Shown: piece by piece, positions 11,070 to 22,267 of the stretch
Position numbering within the stretch: the first letter of the stretch is position 1
Layout: each line of letters starts with the position of its first letter
NCBI GenBank assembly: GCA_029216955.1
Contig: JANAVB010015600.1
Span: 38,338,039 to 38,402,038 of the forward strand
Reading direction: 5' to 3'
From: Iris pallida
Lineage: Eukaryota > Streptophyta > Magnoliopsida > Asparagales > Iridaceae
DNA: 64,000 nucleotides
The notes under the pieces: generated by a model
The model's input: only the letters and a program-made list of their open reading frames with translations
What the model was told of the DNA's origin: nothing
Database searches by the model: none
Position numbers and translations under genes: made by a program

Positions 11070-12412
11070 ATGGTAGGTAACATTCTCGACGCCTTATATC
11101 CCGCAGTAGCATTATTTGATTCGGGAGCATCACACTCATTTATATCTGCACAATTTACGACACGACTAGGAATGGAATTCGAAGCATTGTCAGGGAGGTT
11201 GAATATACTCACTGGTAATGGGCTCGTAGGAATTAGTAGAGTTATTCTAGCATGTAGAGTTGTAGTGTACGGACGTTCCTTACCCGCCAGGTTGATAGAA
11301 TTTCCTATGAGGAATTTCGACGTTATCCTAGGCATAGACTGGCTGAAAGATAGTTGTGCCATAATAGATTGCCGTAGAGGGAGTGTATCTTTTAATATTC
11401 CAGGCATGGAGCGATTTACCTTAGTCAGATCAGTGGCAACTCAACAAGAAGAAGGAATAGTAGCGACAATGGAAGAAGTTAAAGTTCTGAAGATAGTTGA
11501 AGAGTTTATTGACATATTTCTGGAGGAACTTCTAGGTCTACCATCCATTAGAGATATTGAGTTCAGTATAGAATTAGCACCTGGAACTAAATCAATATCG
11601 GATCGAGTTTACAGAATATCGGATTCAGAGCAGGCCAAGGTGTATCAGCACATAGAGGAACTGAAGGCGAAGAAGTTTATTCGAGACAGCGAGTCACCAT
11701 GGGCAGCACCAGTAGTACTTGTAGGGAAGGATGGGTCATCAAGATTGTGCATTGACTACAGAAAGCTCAATGTGGCAACAGTAAAGAACAAGTACCCACT
11801 ACTAATGATCGATGACTTGTTTGATCAGTTGAGCAGAGCAAGAGTTTTCTCCAAGATAGATCTTCGGTCGGGGTATCATCAAGTTAGAGTTCGAGAAGAG
11901 GATATTTCTAAGACAGCATTCAGGTCAAAGTACGGGCATTACGAATTCTTAGTAATGCCGTTTGGTTTGACCAATGCTCCAACAATATTTATGGATTTAA
12001 TGAACAGCATCTTTATGTTGTACTTAGATCAATTTGTCGTTGTATTTCGCGATAACATTCTCGTATACTCAGCTAGTGAAGAAGATCATGAAGATCACCT
12101 CAAAAAGTGTTATAGGTTCTGAGAGAGAACCAGTTGTACGCCAAGCTCAGCAAATGTGAGTTTTGGTCAGACCGTATTTCATTTTTAGGGCACATTATAT
12201 CAAGGGTTGGAGTGGCAGTGGATCCCAAAAAAGTAGAAGCAGTAGAACGTTGGCCAATGCCTAAGACTGTAGCAGATGTACGAAGTTTCTTGGATTGGCA
12301 GGATATTACAGAAGGTTCTATCAAACTTTACAAGACTTTCAGCACCCATGACCCACTTGACACGAAAGGATGTGCCATTCGTCTGGTCGGCAGAATGCTA
12401 GGCATCATTTGA
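11070..12412 (+). pseudogene. Element B protease and reverse transcriptase
   Basis: The longest open stretch of B (11070-12122, 350 residues) starts in the protease: [10 protein letters not shown] (active-site DSGA near residue 18), then DVILGIDWL. Reverse transcriptase follows with [35 protein letters not shown] and [12 protein letters not shown]. At the catalytic position (12042-12056) the sequence reads VFRDN where the family has VFIDD, so the second catalytic aspartate is replaced by Asn. The frame breaks at 12122. RT resumes from 12134 (LSKCEFW, FLGHIIS, VDPKKVEAV, RSFL) and breaks again near 12295. The chosen start is an in-frame ATG inside the polyprotein, not a true translation start. 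Confidence 0.85.
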
Positions 12413-12934
12413 GAATTTGAAGCAAAAGTTGATATCGGCACCTATTCTTACATTACCAGTTGGATCCGAAAGTTTTACTGTATATTGTGACGCGTCAGAA
12501 AAGGGACTTGGGTGTGTCCTAATACAACATGGGAAGGTGATAGCATATGCATCTAAGCAACTTTGAGACCACGAAAAGAATTATCCGACTCATGACTTGG
12601 AGTTGGCGACAGTAGTATTTGCTTTGAAGCTATGGAGGCATTACTTGTACGATGATCGAGTGGACATATACACAGACCACAAAAGTCTGAAGTACATCTT
12701 TACTCAGAAGGAACTGAACATGAGACAGAAAGATGGTTAGAGTTGATCAAGGATTACGACATGGAGCTTCAGTATCATCCAGGCAAGGCTAACGTGGCAG
12801 CAGATGCTCTTAGCAGGAGAGGTGGCGCATTTATGTTGACATCACAAAAACATATTTTGGAAGACCTTTTAGAGATGGGCATCGAGGTTATACTTCCTAG
12901 TGATGTAGGAATTCTGGCAAGTCTACGAGTTTAA
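12413..12934 (+). pseudogene. Element B RNase H
   Basis: In frame from about 12420: KLISAPILTLP, VYCDASEKGLGCVL (first catalytic Asp), KVIAYASKQL, an in-frame TGA, then [28 protein letters not shown]. After a frameshift near 12735 the frame continues [18 protein letters not shown], the conserved end of gypsy RNase H. The domain degrades the RNA strand of the cDNA hybrid. The internal stop and frameshift make it inactive. Confidence 0.85.
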
Positions 12935-13868
12935 TCCGACTTAGTAGACAGGATCAAGGCAGCTCAGGCACAGGACCCAAGGATTCAGAAGCTTATGACA
13001 GAATGTGAGTCAGGACTCAGGAAGGAGATGAAAATTTACGAAGATGGTACACTTAGATTTGGATCACATCTATGTGTGCCAAGTAGAGATATCAAACAGG
13101 AGGTTATGGCAGAAGCCCACAGTTCTCAGTATTCTAAACACCCTGGAGGGACCAAAATGTACCAAGATATCAAGTAGCACTTTTGGTGGAACGAATGAAG
13201 AGAAAGATAGCTAGATTCATTTTTTGTTGATTAATATGTCAACAAGTGAAGACAGAACAACAAAGGCCAGCTGGATTATTACAACCGCTTCCTATCCCGA
13301 ATGGAAGTGGGAACATATCACAATGGACTTTGTGACCGGTTTACCGAGATCACTAAGTGGTAAGGATGCTATTTGGGTGATAGTAGATCGGCTTACGAAG
13401 GTGGCACATTTTTTTCTTTTAGAGTAGGGCAATCTACAGAAAAGTTGGCAGAGTTGTATATGCAGCAGATAGTCAGGCAGCATGGGGTCCCTGTCAGTAT
13501 TGTATCAGATAGAGATACACGTTTTACATCACATTTTTGGAAAGTCTACATCATAGCCTGGGTACCAAGTTAAGACTTAGTACGGCCTACTACCCACAGA
13601 TGGACGGGCAATCAGAAAGAATAATTCAGACTTTAGAAGATATTTACGAGCTTGCACCCTAGATTTTGGAGGATCTTGGGAGAGTTACCTATTTAGTCGA
13701 ATTCTCGTATAACAACAGTTATCAAGCCAGTATCCAGATGGCGCCATTTGAAGCACTATATGGTAAGAAGTGTAGGTCGCCACTGGCATGGGATGATATC
13801 GGGGAGAGAAAGATGTTAGGCCCAGAGATGATTGTTCAGACGGTTGAAGTGGTTAAGGAGATTAGAGA
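12935..13868 (+). pseudogene. Element B integrase, zinc-binding and catalytic core
   Basis: The N-terminal HHCC region is seen in EVMAEAHSSQYSKHPGG, with the Cys pair lost among stops near 13177-13230. The catalytic core is spread over several frames. [15 protein letters not shown] carries the first Asp, [15 protein letters not shown] the second, and PQMDGQSERIIQTLED the Glu. [20 protein letters not shown] and SPLAWDD follow and end at a stop before 13869. The DDE residues are all visible but never in one frame. Confidence 0.85.
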
Positions 13869-14441
13869 GTGAATTCGAGTTGCACAAGATCGACATCGTC
13901 ATTGGGCAACCAACATCGTAGGCCGCTAGAATTTTATGTTGGGGACCACGTGTTCTTGCGGATCTCACCTACCCGTGGGGTCATTAAATTTGGTGTTCGC
14001 GAGAAGTTGAGTCCACGATACGTGGGCCCATTTGTTATCCTCGATAGGGTAGGCGATGTTGCTTATCGTTTGTCCCTTCCACCTTCGTTACGTGAGGTAC
14101 ATGATGTGTTTTATGTATCTCAGTTGCGAAGGTATCTATCGGACCCAAGCCATATCTTCGATCATTCTGAGCTAGTTGTTGGTACCAACCTGTCTTACGA
14201 GGAGCAGCCTGTGTCCATTTTGGACCGAAGAGATAAGATACTCAAGAACCGAATAATTATCCTTGTTCGAGTTGCTTGGGGTCATCACTCCTTAGGAGAG
14301 TCAACGTGGGAACGTAAAGATGATATCCGATCACGATATTCGTACCTATTTGACTCACAAGGTATATTTTTTCGTTGTACCTTGATTGTCTTAACTCCTC
14401 ATGCTTATCACCCTATGAGTAGAAATTGCTTGATGTCGTAG
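13869..14441 (+). pseudogene. Element B integrase C-terminus with chromodomain
   Basis: Open frame of 190 residues. After a short out-of-family start it reads PLEFYVGDHVFLRISPTRGV, KLSPRYVGPFVILDRVGDVA and VHDVFYVSQLRRYL, the gypsy integrase C-terminal module. PVSILDRRDK and SLGESTWERKDDI then match the chromodomain of Tekay/Del chromoviruses, which targets integration to particular chromatin. The end is at a stop after a short unrelated tail. Confidence 0.85.
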
Positions 14442-14557
14442 ATTAATAAATATAGATATATTACTTGATATTGATATTGTAAGATGACTGCTTGCTCACA
14501 AAAATTGCTTGTACTTGTATTAGTCTAGCTCTGATGTTTCTAGCCTGCTTGGAATTG

Positions 14558-14595
14558 AAATTCCGCGGACGAAATTTTTCTAAGGAGGGAAGAGA
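14558..14595 (+). other. Polypurine block of B
   Basis: GAAATTCCGCGGACGAAATT is followed by TTTCTAAGGAGGGAAGAGA, directly before the 3' LTR. The GAGGACGAAATT-like segment plus TAAGGAGGG is shared with C, A1 and A2. Confidence 0.75.
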
Positions 14596-15454
14596 TGTCA
14601 CTCCCCGTTTCCAGAATACATATTTTTATACATGTACTGCTTGAATATATTTATTTAATATTTGTAACATTTGTTCTGTATTTAATTTCTTTAATTTATT
14701 CTGTAATTTTATGCTGGTTAATTTTTTGTATTTTATTTTTTGCTTTTGCTTAAGCTCTTGGTTTATTTTGTTCATGTTGAACCAACTTGGTTTAGCTGGG
14801 TTCATCATGATAAGGGGTGGATGGCCTAGATCTTGTATGAAGGAATGGGTGGTGGAGATTTTGACCTGGGCTTGATATTTATACCCCTTTACTTTTTTCT
14901 CTCTTCATTACTCTCATTTACTTCTTCTTCATCCTCCATTACTCTCCCACCAACCTGGAGAGCTTAGGCAAGTACAACTTGCTTCATGATAGATCTCAAG
15001 TATTATTGTTCCATTCTCTTCATTACTTGATTTTAAGTCTCTTTAGAACTTGAAGTTTTTGGTTTTTATGGGTGTATTTTTGTAAATCTAAGTTTATGTT
15101 ACATTCGGTTCTTTTTTGTTTTGACCTATCAAACTTCTTGTTTTCAAAATCTAGTTGTTCTATGTTGTAGAGAATTTCATTCTACCCTATTTTGACATAT
15201 GGAAGGGCTTGGATTGAAGGTTGGGAAGTCTGGGAACCCCCAACTTTCCAGATTCTTCTTCTCAAAAAAGTTGGAGAAGAAGAACACTGCCTCCCAAATG
15301 GCCTTTCATGCGGCAAGTCCCCTGCGGCTCCTCTGTGGCCGTATAGGCACTCCAGTCTTCATGCGGCTCGCTCTTTGCCGCATTATCCCTTTGGTCGCGT
15401 GCCGTACGATAGCATGCCGCATAGGCCTTTGCCGCGTGGCTGCTTGTCGCATGG
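14596..15454 (+). mobile_element. Element B 3' LTR, left segment
   Basis: Begins TGTCACTCCCCGTTTCC and matches the first ~840 bases of the 5' LTR. It ends at CGCATGG, where an A2 LTR begins. The rest of this LTR is at 56753-58749, with about 110 bases duplicated between the two pieces. Confidence 0.85.
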
Positions 15455-16174
15455 TGTCATGACCCGCACCCACTGTGAGGGTACGAGAACGTAACAGCGC
15501 CCAGCCTACGGCACAGTGTCGACAGTAGAACGCTGTTCTAGGTCATGAACTATAACTAACATAATATGAATACTCTCGATAAGGAGGCCAACACAGAGGT
15601 ATAACTCAATCACAATCTATAGATAGAATATGGTACGATAAATAGATAAAGAAATCCTTAACTGAGGTACAACAGAAATGAAATAACAAGCCTCACCAAC
15701 TACCAGTCTCAACATCTAATCTGAAAATAAAGACAACAGCTAAAACATGAAAAGAAATAGTCTAAGCTATCTACACTAAGCAAGGGTATCATCCTCAGCA
15801 GCTGCCTGAACCTCCCCAGGGGTCCAGGTTGCGAGTGTCATCTAGGCAAGCTCCAAGTAAGGGGTGTAGGGTTCCTCATCATCCTCTGTAAAATTTTCAA
15901 CAGGTCCAGTCAGGACGGGAGCGAGCACAATACATCTCAACAGTTCATAGCAGGTTAGAAAATATAATCATGCAGTAAAGTAAGATATAGATACTGAAGG
16001 AAATGCAGTATGTAAACAGAGAGAGAACTATAATAGAAATATCTACTATAAGTAGAGAGCTACCAGTGACTAGTGATTCAGAGTACAAAGTCGACATGTG
16101 AACGGCTTGATTTGTACATGGCTATACTAAAGAGGCGTACAAGGCTATTCTACTTTGGAATTGTTCACATGGCT

Positions 16175-16181
16175 ATTTATA
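16175..16181 (-). promoter_or_regulatory. TATA box of A2 LTR1
   Basis: ATTTATA on + (TATAAAT on -), aligned with the TATA boxes of LTR2 and LTR3. Element C inserted four bases upstream of it. Confidence 0.55.
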
Positions 16182-16185
16182 CTCC
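16181..16185. repeat. Target duplication of element C, left copy (ACTCC)
   Basis: ACTCC precedes TGTGAAACCCG at 16186 and is repeated at 26506-26510 after the C 3' LTR. Confidence 0.9.
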
Positions 16186-16519
16186 TGTGAAACCCGTAAA
16201 TTTTTTTTCTAATTATTATTTGTGTTTGCTATTTAATTTATTCAAATTATTATATCAGTTAAATAGAAAATTCTTTTAAAAATTGAAACTTGGATTTTTG
16301 TTTGGCCCAAACCCAATAACCACTTGAATCCATAACCCATTAAAGCAATACCCATTAACCATTAAGACCCCTTTAATTCTCAATTAGAAAGAGAATAACT
16401 CTCATTCTCTTCATCCTCTGTTAGAAACCGAAGTAGCATCGGCCTCTTGGCCGATCATCTCCCGAACAGTTCCGTAACCCCCTCGACTTCCCTTCGGTAA
16501 CTCCTCCTCTCACTTCTCC

Positions 16520-16527
16520 TATAAAAA
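16520..16527 (+). promoter_or_regulatory. TATA box of C 5' LTR
   Basis: TATAAAAA in the context CTTCTCCTATAAAAACCCC, conserved at 24153-24160 in the 3' LTR. It is followed by CT-rich sequence typical of plant transcription starts. Confidence 0.6.
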
Positions 16528-16599
16528 CCCCCTCTTCTCCATTCTTCTCCATCACTATTTCACTCTCATCCCCAAATCTCTCGTACCCTAACCCCATTT

Positions 16600-16880
16600 T
16601 CGGCGATCCCTAACTCCGATCCGCGCCCTTCCGGCGACTTCGCCTGTGCGCCCCAACTCGGCCGATCCCGACGTCGAGCTCCTCCTCAGCGGCGACCCTT
16701 CTCCGTTGTTCCCGGGCTACCCGCGGCCAATTCTGCCCGTCGGCCTCCCACCGTTGACCCGGCCGACCCCGAGCGGCCCCCGCTACTATTCTCGCCGCTT
16801 TCGAGCCATCCCGCGTGACCTCGGATCCACTCGGCCAGCGTGCCCCGACCCAGATCTACTGTTTCGCTGTTTTCTTGCTG
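16600..16880 (+). other. GC-rich leader segment in C LTR
   Basis: A strongly GC- and CpG-rich stretch downstream of the TATA box, within otherwise AT-rich LTR. A frame from 16646 (starting MRPNSADPDVELLLSGDPSP) has a counterpart in the 3' LTR from 24272. It could be an upstream frame or a captured exon-like piece. No family is recognised. Confidence 0.4.
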
Positions 16881-18893
16881 TCCAGTTACTTTTGAGTTTT
16901 CGAGTCTGAGGCTACACTTCAGATTCCGTCAGTATTGGGTAATTTCTGAATAGTCAGAGTAGTTCGTCCCCTGTCTTGGTCTGTGGTGAGATTTGGTCCA
17001 GAATTTTCTTCAGAAAATTTGATTTTCGGCTACGTTTTTTGTTTCGAAATTTTGGATCAATTATTCTGTGATATTAGGTTCTGTGGATGGTTTTTTGATT
17101 TTGGGTTTTTCGAGAACTCTTCGGAAAGAGTTCTGATGGTTATCTTGGAATTTTTGAGTTTAGGGGTTTCCGAAATTTTTCGGAAACGAATTGCTGATTC
17201 GGGTTTAATATTATTTTGGTTGGAAAATTTGTGTTCCGTGGTTGGGGACAGTTATCGGTGTTTGGTTTAGCATTTTTTCAGTTTTGGGTTATCCCGAAAA
17301 TAGAGAGAATGCTGTCAAATTTCTATAAAATTTAATTATATAGTTTTAAAATGATTTTCGGAAAATATAAAATATTTGGATTTATTGGGCGACGACCGTA
17401 TTGGTCAATGGGCCCTGGCTAAGTGCAAACGAGACCGGTTTCGTCCGGAGGTTGGGGCATTTAGCTATTTTGAAGAATGGACCAATATTCTGAGACTCAT
17501 AAAATAAATTCAATTTAGTTTAAAATTATTATTTTTATTTTGTAAATTTAATTGTAGGATAATTTTCAGGACTAACCAAACTTTTATTCTTATTTAAATT
17601 CATGTAATTGGTCTGTAAGGGCATAAGCCTATTTAATTATTTTGGTTGTGAGATTAATAGCTTAGGTTTTATTTTATTTTTCTTTTATTTTTTTGGATAA
17701 TTTTGGTCATGGGAACGTAGTATAAAATGATAAATTATTTATTTTATTTTAAAAATATATAATAATAAATGTTTTGTCACTTAGCAATTAAGTTGTAAAT
17801 TTAAAATAGAAATTCATGTATTTCTCATTAAAAAGAAAATCTTAGTTTTATAGTTATATAATTATAAAATACCAAGTTTTTCCAAATAAATCGATAAATA
17901 TATTTTTTCTCGAAATTAAATGTAAATTGATGTTTCTTAATTGCAACGTATTAATAAATAGTGTTTTGTTTGTGTTAGCTAAATCAAGACTAAAATTGAC
18001 TAGGACACAACTAGAGATTGCAACTAGTATAGCATCATTGGCAACTTTAGTTTTCTGAGACAAGTTTCCGAATGTAGGATCTCAAGGAAGAACCTGAATT
18101 TTCATCCCGACGTATCGACCCATCCAGTCAAATCATTTGAGGCAAGTACATTTTTATGGTAGATTACAATTAGTTAATAATTGTTTTAATGCAAGTTTAA
18201 ACCACGATACAACACGGAACTCTCTTTGAGAGCATTGACTGTAACTACTGTAACTATTGGGGATTGGGGGTAGTGTAGTGGATATGACCACATCCAAATA
18301 GTATAACTGAATGTATTAGCTTACCCCTCAAACACACGGGGATAAGCCATACCATATCACTAGGATATTACTGTAACAAACCCAATCCGGTCATATTCAT
18401 TACCTATTCATATATCACTATTTTAACTGTTGGAAAATCATTTATTTCAAATTGTTTAAAATTGCATAATTCTATTATTAATTTCAATTGTTAAAATATC
18501 ATGAATTTGCTTTGCTCCCTCCTGACTGGAGACTATATTTTTAGGTCCTGTTGAGGATGCAGAGCTACTGATTAGTAGCTACTATGACCCTGAGCTATAC
18601 CCTGTTGTGCTTCCTGAGGATGGCTTACTTGATGAGGATGTTGCTTTTCTTTAGATGCTATTTTTACAGTTTGTTAGTTTTGTCCAAAAACAATGTTATT
18701 TAAGTTGGTGGGTTATGTTTGTACTTTGTACTGAACAAGTTTTTAATTTATCGAATAATAAATATTGTGGCAAATTTAGTTTGAGTTGTTGATTACCTGC
18801 ATATGGAAGTTACAGCTTACTGCCGCCGTCTCATCAACGGTGCAGGCTGGGCATGATCCATTCGTTCCAAGTAATTGGGACCGGGTCGTGACA

Positions 18894-18920
18894 TGTTTTT
18901 AGTGGTGGCCCATGCAGGTC
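18894..18920 (+). other. Post-LTR block at the primer-binding position of C
   Basis: TGTTTTTAGTGGTGGCCC then ATGCAGGTC directly after the 5' LTR; the same block as in B, A1 and A2. Confidence 0.6.
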
Positions 18921-19079
18921 TCAAATCAACAACTTAGGAAAACCTATTTAGAGACAATTAGAACACTAGAATATTGATTTGTCATAATAATAGGTCCAAA
19001 TTATATATGTAAATATTTTTGTTTGATTATAGATTGGTAGGCTACCTTGCTTATGTTTATATCCTAAACCTTCCAGAGA

Positions 19080-20430
19080 ATGGCCACTGACAATACCAAT
19101 CCTGCTGGCGATGGGGTATCTTCCCCCTATCATACCCCTCCTCCCCAATCAAGTCCGGATCCTACACCTCGCAGTTGGCCGACCGCCCCCATAATACAAC
19201 GGCGGACCCATCATCTTCCCAGACGAGATGCAACCCCCTGTGTTTTGCCCACTCCAGCTGCCCCACCGGTACCTGTGGACCCCACCGACCTCATAGGTCT
19301 GCTAAGAGGAGTGCTAGAAGCCCAGAGAACTCAAGCTGAAGCTCATCGCGAGCAGACGGCAATTATGAGAGAAGGCATGGAGAATGCCCATAGCGTGGCA
19401 ATGGCTGCACTGGAGAAAGGAGAAGCATCTCAACAGGAACCAAGGCCTGCCAAGGTAAACATAAATTTAAAGGATTAATTTTTGTAATATTAAGGCCATT
19501 TAATTAATGGGAATCATACTGCCAAGGTGGGCGATATTGAGAGTTTCAAGAAGCAGAACCCTCGACCCTTCAAGGGAACCGAGGGAATCGTCTATGCTGA
19601 TGAATGGCTCGATAGCATGGAGCGTCTCCTAAGCGTCGCTCGACTTCCAGAAGACCTCAAGGCTGAAGCAGTGGGACTCAACTGCAAAATGTAGCAAGCA
19701 CCTGGTATCGAATGAACCCCGACTCCAGGATAGGCAGATTGACTGGGACACCTTCAAGAGGTTGTTCAAGAGGAAATTCTTTCCAACATCAGAGTTGCGG
19801 GAGATGGAGAGGCAATTTCAAACCTGAAGCAGGGAAATATGACTGTTGGAGAATATGCGGCAGAATTCGGCCAACTCAGCCGTTTTGCCAAGAACCTGGT
19901 GGCTGACCCTGAAGATCGTGCTGAAAGGTTTAGACATGGGCTGAGAGAGGAGATCCGCACCCATGTGATCTCAGGCGGTGCTAAGACCTATGAAAAGATT
20001 CTGGAGCGAGCTCAAGATATAGAGAAGAGCCAACCCGCTCGCTCAAGAAGATTATCCTGGAACTAACAACTTCCAGGGTAGTCAGAAGAGGCCTAACAAC
20101 AACAACAACAACCGCCTTCCCACCACCAGCAGAACCAGCAGGCAAGGAACAATGATAGGGCACCTCAGAGGCAGATCCATGTCTGCGACTATTGAAAAAG
20201 GCCGGGCATCAAGCAAATATCTGCAGAAAGAGACTAGGACATTGCTTGGTCTGTGGGTCTTCCACCCACCAAGTGAAGGACTGTCCCTCGGCGGCTCATC
20301 GATTGGAGCAACTCAACAGAAAGGTCCTCTGCCCACTCAGCAACAACAATTTGGACAGCATCAACAGAAGACTGGGCGAGCTTTTGCCCTAGCAGCAGGA
20401 ACAAGAGCCAGAACAGGAACCTACAGTTGA
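19080..20430 (+). pseudogene. Element C gag, frameshifted
   Basis: The frame opens at ATG 19080 (MATDNTNPAGDGV), a Pro-rich N-terminus, then DLIGLLRGVLEAQRTQAEAH. It stops in a 72-base AT-rich insertion. The capsid resumes VGDIESFKKQNPRPFKGTEG and YADEWLDSMERLL, has a stop near 19692, and continues from 19839: TVGEYAAEFGQLSRFAKNLV, ERFRHGLREEIRTHV. Two zinc knuckles follow. The first is CDY(C)KKAGHQANIC, its second Cys codon destroyed by a one-base deletion near 20194. The second, CLVCGSSTHQVKDC, is intact. The 20152-20430 frame is the shifted shadow. Capsid/nucleocapsid gene, not translatable as it stands. Confidence 0.8.
19455..19526 (+). other. 72-base AT-rich insertion in C gag (micro-intron or insertion)
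   Basis: Begins GTAAAC and ends CTGCCAAG. It is preceded by CTGCCAAG (19447-19454), and both copies are followed by G, giving a 9-base direct repeat. Removing exactly these 72 bases joins PAK to VGDIESF in frame. It contains an in-frame TAA. It fits either a minimal plant intron (AG|GTAAAC...CCAAG|GT) or a small insertion or slippage product. Confidence 0.45.
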
Positions 20431-20439
20431 TGTCACGCA

Positions 20440-20700
20440 GGTTTCATTTATGTGCATTCCTATCCTGCCTTAGCTTTATTTGATTCAGGAGCATCACTTA
20501 GTTTCATATCCACAAAATTCATCTCTGCACACCACATAGATACGGGCTTTAGCAAGAAGATTTGTAGAGTCATGACCGGTGGAGGACCCCTACCTATCAC
20601 TGAGACCTGTAATTGCCTATCACCATATCAGGCCACCAATTCATAGCACCTTTGCTTGTGATGCCCTTACCCAATTATGATGTAGTCCTAGGATGGACTG
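20440..20700 (+). pseudogene. Element C protease
   Basis: [20 protein letters not shown] carries the aspartic protease DSGA motif at about 20479. Downstream VMPLPNYDVVL and MDWLSKQHELIDCHKG match the end of gypsy protease but lie in a different frame after a break near 20645-20695. Confidence 0.8.
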
Positions 20701-21780
20701 GTTGAGTAAGCAGCATGAGCTGATAGACTGTCACAAAGGATGTGTAGTCTTCAGCCCACCTGGAGAGCCGGAGTTTGAAATCTCTCGAACTCCGGAGGAT
20801 ATGGAGTGTGTTACCTACACCTCTATCACAGAAGAATCCGGACCTCCCCATCCTATCATAGCAGAATTTATGGATGTCTTTCCTGATAGTCTTCCCGGGT
20901 TACCCCCGACCGAGATATAGAGTTCACCATTGACCTAGTCCCCGGTTCTTCTCATTTCTAAGGGATGCTACAGAGTCAACCCGAAGGAGGCCAAGGAGAT
21001 GAAGGATCAGATCAATGAACTGAAGGCTTTAGGATTTATCCGAGATGGAGCTTCACCCTGGGGAGCACCTATCTTTTTGTTCCCAAGAAGGACGGAACTG
21101 TAGGATGTGCATCGACTACCGGGCGCTGAACAATATCACCATCAAGAACAAGTACCCTTTGCCCCGGATCGATGACCTATTTGACCAACTCAGTGGAGCC
21201 AAGGTGTTCTCGAAGATTGACCTCAGATCCGGCTACCATCAGATCAAGGTCAGGAAAGAGGACATTCCAAGACGGCGTTCAACACCAAGTATGGGCAGTT
21301 TGAATTCTTGGTCATGCCGTTTGGACTGACGAATGCTCCTGCTGTATTCATGAACCTTATGAACAGGTTTTCCATGAATACCTAGATCAGTTTGTGTTGT
21401 CTTGTCTTCATCGATGACATTCTGATCTATTCGAAGACTGAAGAGCATGAGGAGCACCTCAGGAAAGTTCTGTGAACTTTGAGGAAAGAGAAGTTATATG
21501 GTAAGCTATCCAAATATGAATTCTTTCTAGACAAGGTGGATTTTCTTGGCCATATTGTCACAGGAGAAGGAATTTCGGTGGATCCTAAGAAGATAGCTGC
21601 TGTGGAGAAGTGGTCTACCCCAAGCTCAGTTGCTGAGATCAGAAGTTTCTTGGGCTTGGCTGGCTATTATCGGAAGTTTGTGAAGGATTTTGCCAGGATT
21701 GCTGAACCGATAACGAAGCTTACTCGAAAGAATGAAGAGTTCATCTGGACGGAAGATTGCCAGGCTGCATTCGAGAGCTG
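20701..21780 (+). pseudogene. Element C reverse transcriptase
   Basis: Motifs in order across several frames: FMDVFPDSLPGLPPTEI, a break near 20918, [55 protein letters not shown], a one-base loss near 21270, [17 protein letters not shown], a break, VFIDDILIYSK with the catalytic Asp pair intact, an in-frame TGA near 21475, then KLYGKLSKYEFFLDKVDFLG, VDPKKIAAVEKW and SFLGLAGYYRKFVKDFARIA. Unlike B, the catalytic residues are preserved. The damage is nearly all frameshifts and stops. Confidence 0.85.
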
Positions 21781-22258
21781 AAAAAGAGGCTTACCACTGC
21801 ACCAATCCTTGCACTACCCGCAGGAACCGGTGGTTTCTCAATCTATAGTGATGCCTCTGGAAAAGGACTGGGTTGCGTTCTTCAACAAAATGGGAAAGTG
21901 ATTGCTTACGCATCTAGGCAATTACGGACTCATGAGAAGAACTATCCCACACATGATCTGGAGCTTGCTGCAGTCATCTTTGCATTGAAGCTATAGAAGC
22001 ATTATCTATATGGAGAGAGAGTAGAAATATATACAGACCACAAAAGTCTGAAATATGTTTTCACTCAGAAAGAGCTGAACATGAGGCAAAGAAGGTGGCT
22101 GGAACTGATGAAAGATTTTGACATCGACCTGCAGTACCATCCGGGTAAGGCTAATGTGGTCGCAGATGCACTTAGTCGATACCCAGTGGCGATGTTCTTA
22201 ACCAAGGAGCGACATTTGTTGGAGGACATAGAGAAGCTTGGTCTAAATTGTACTGCCT
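21757..22258 (+). pseudogene. Element C RNase H
   Basis: [60 protein letters not shown], a TAG in place of the expected Trp codon at about 21994, then [40 protein letters not shown]. Apart from that stop the domain is continuous, and its core residues are present. Confidence 0.85.
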
Positions 22259-22267
22259 GAGGAGAAG

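Larger units (their letters stand above)
15455..16185 (-). mobile_element. Element A2, LTR1, first segment
   Basis: Starts TGTCATGACCCGCACC, the + strand view of the 3' end of the A2 LTR, and matches 44060-44800 and 50876-51615. Interrupted at 16185 by element C; continues at 26511 and then at 38197. The reassembled LTR is about 5.1 kb, as in LTR2 and LTR3. Confidence 0.85.
16186..18893 (+). mobile_element. Element C 5' LTR (Tekay/Del gypsy)
   Basis: About 2.7 kb, from TGTGAAACCCG to GACCGGGTCGTGACA. It matches 23821-26505 nearly throughout, with scattered 1-2 base differences, many of them indels. It contains a TATA box, a GC-rich segment and long AT-rich stretches. The frames at 16646-16909 and 16983-17270 reappear in the 3' LTR but match no family. 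Confidence 0.9.
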
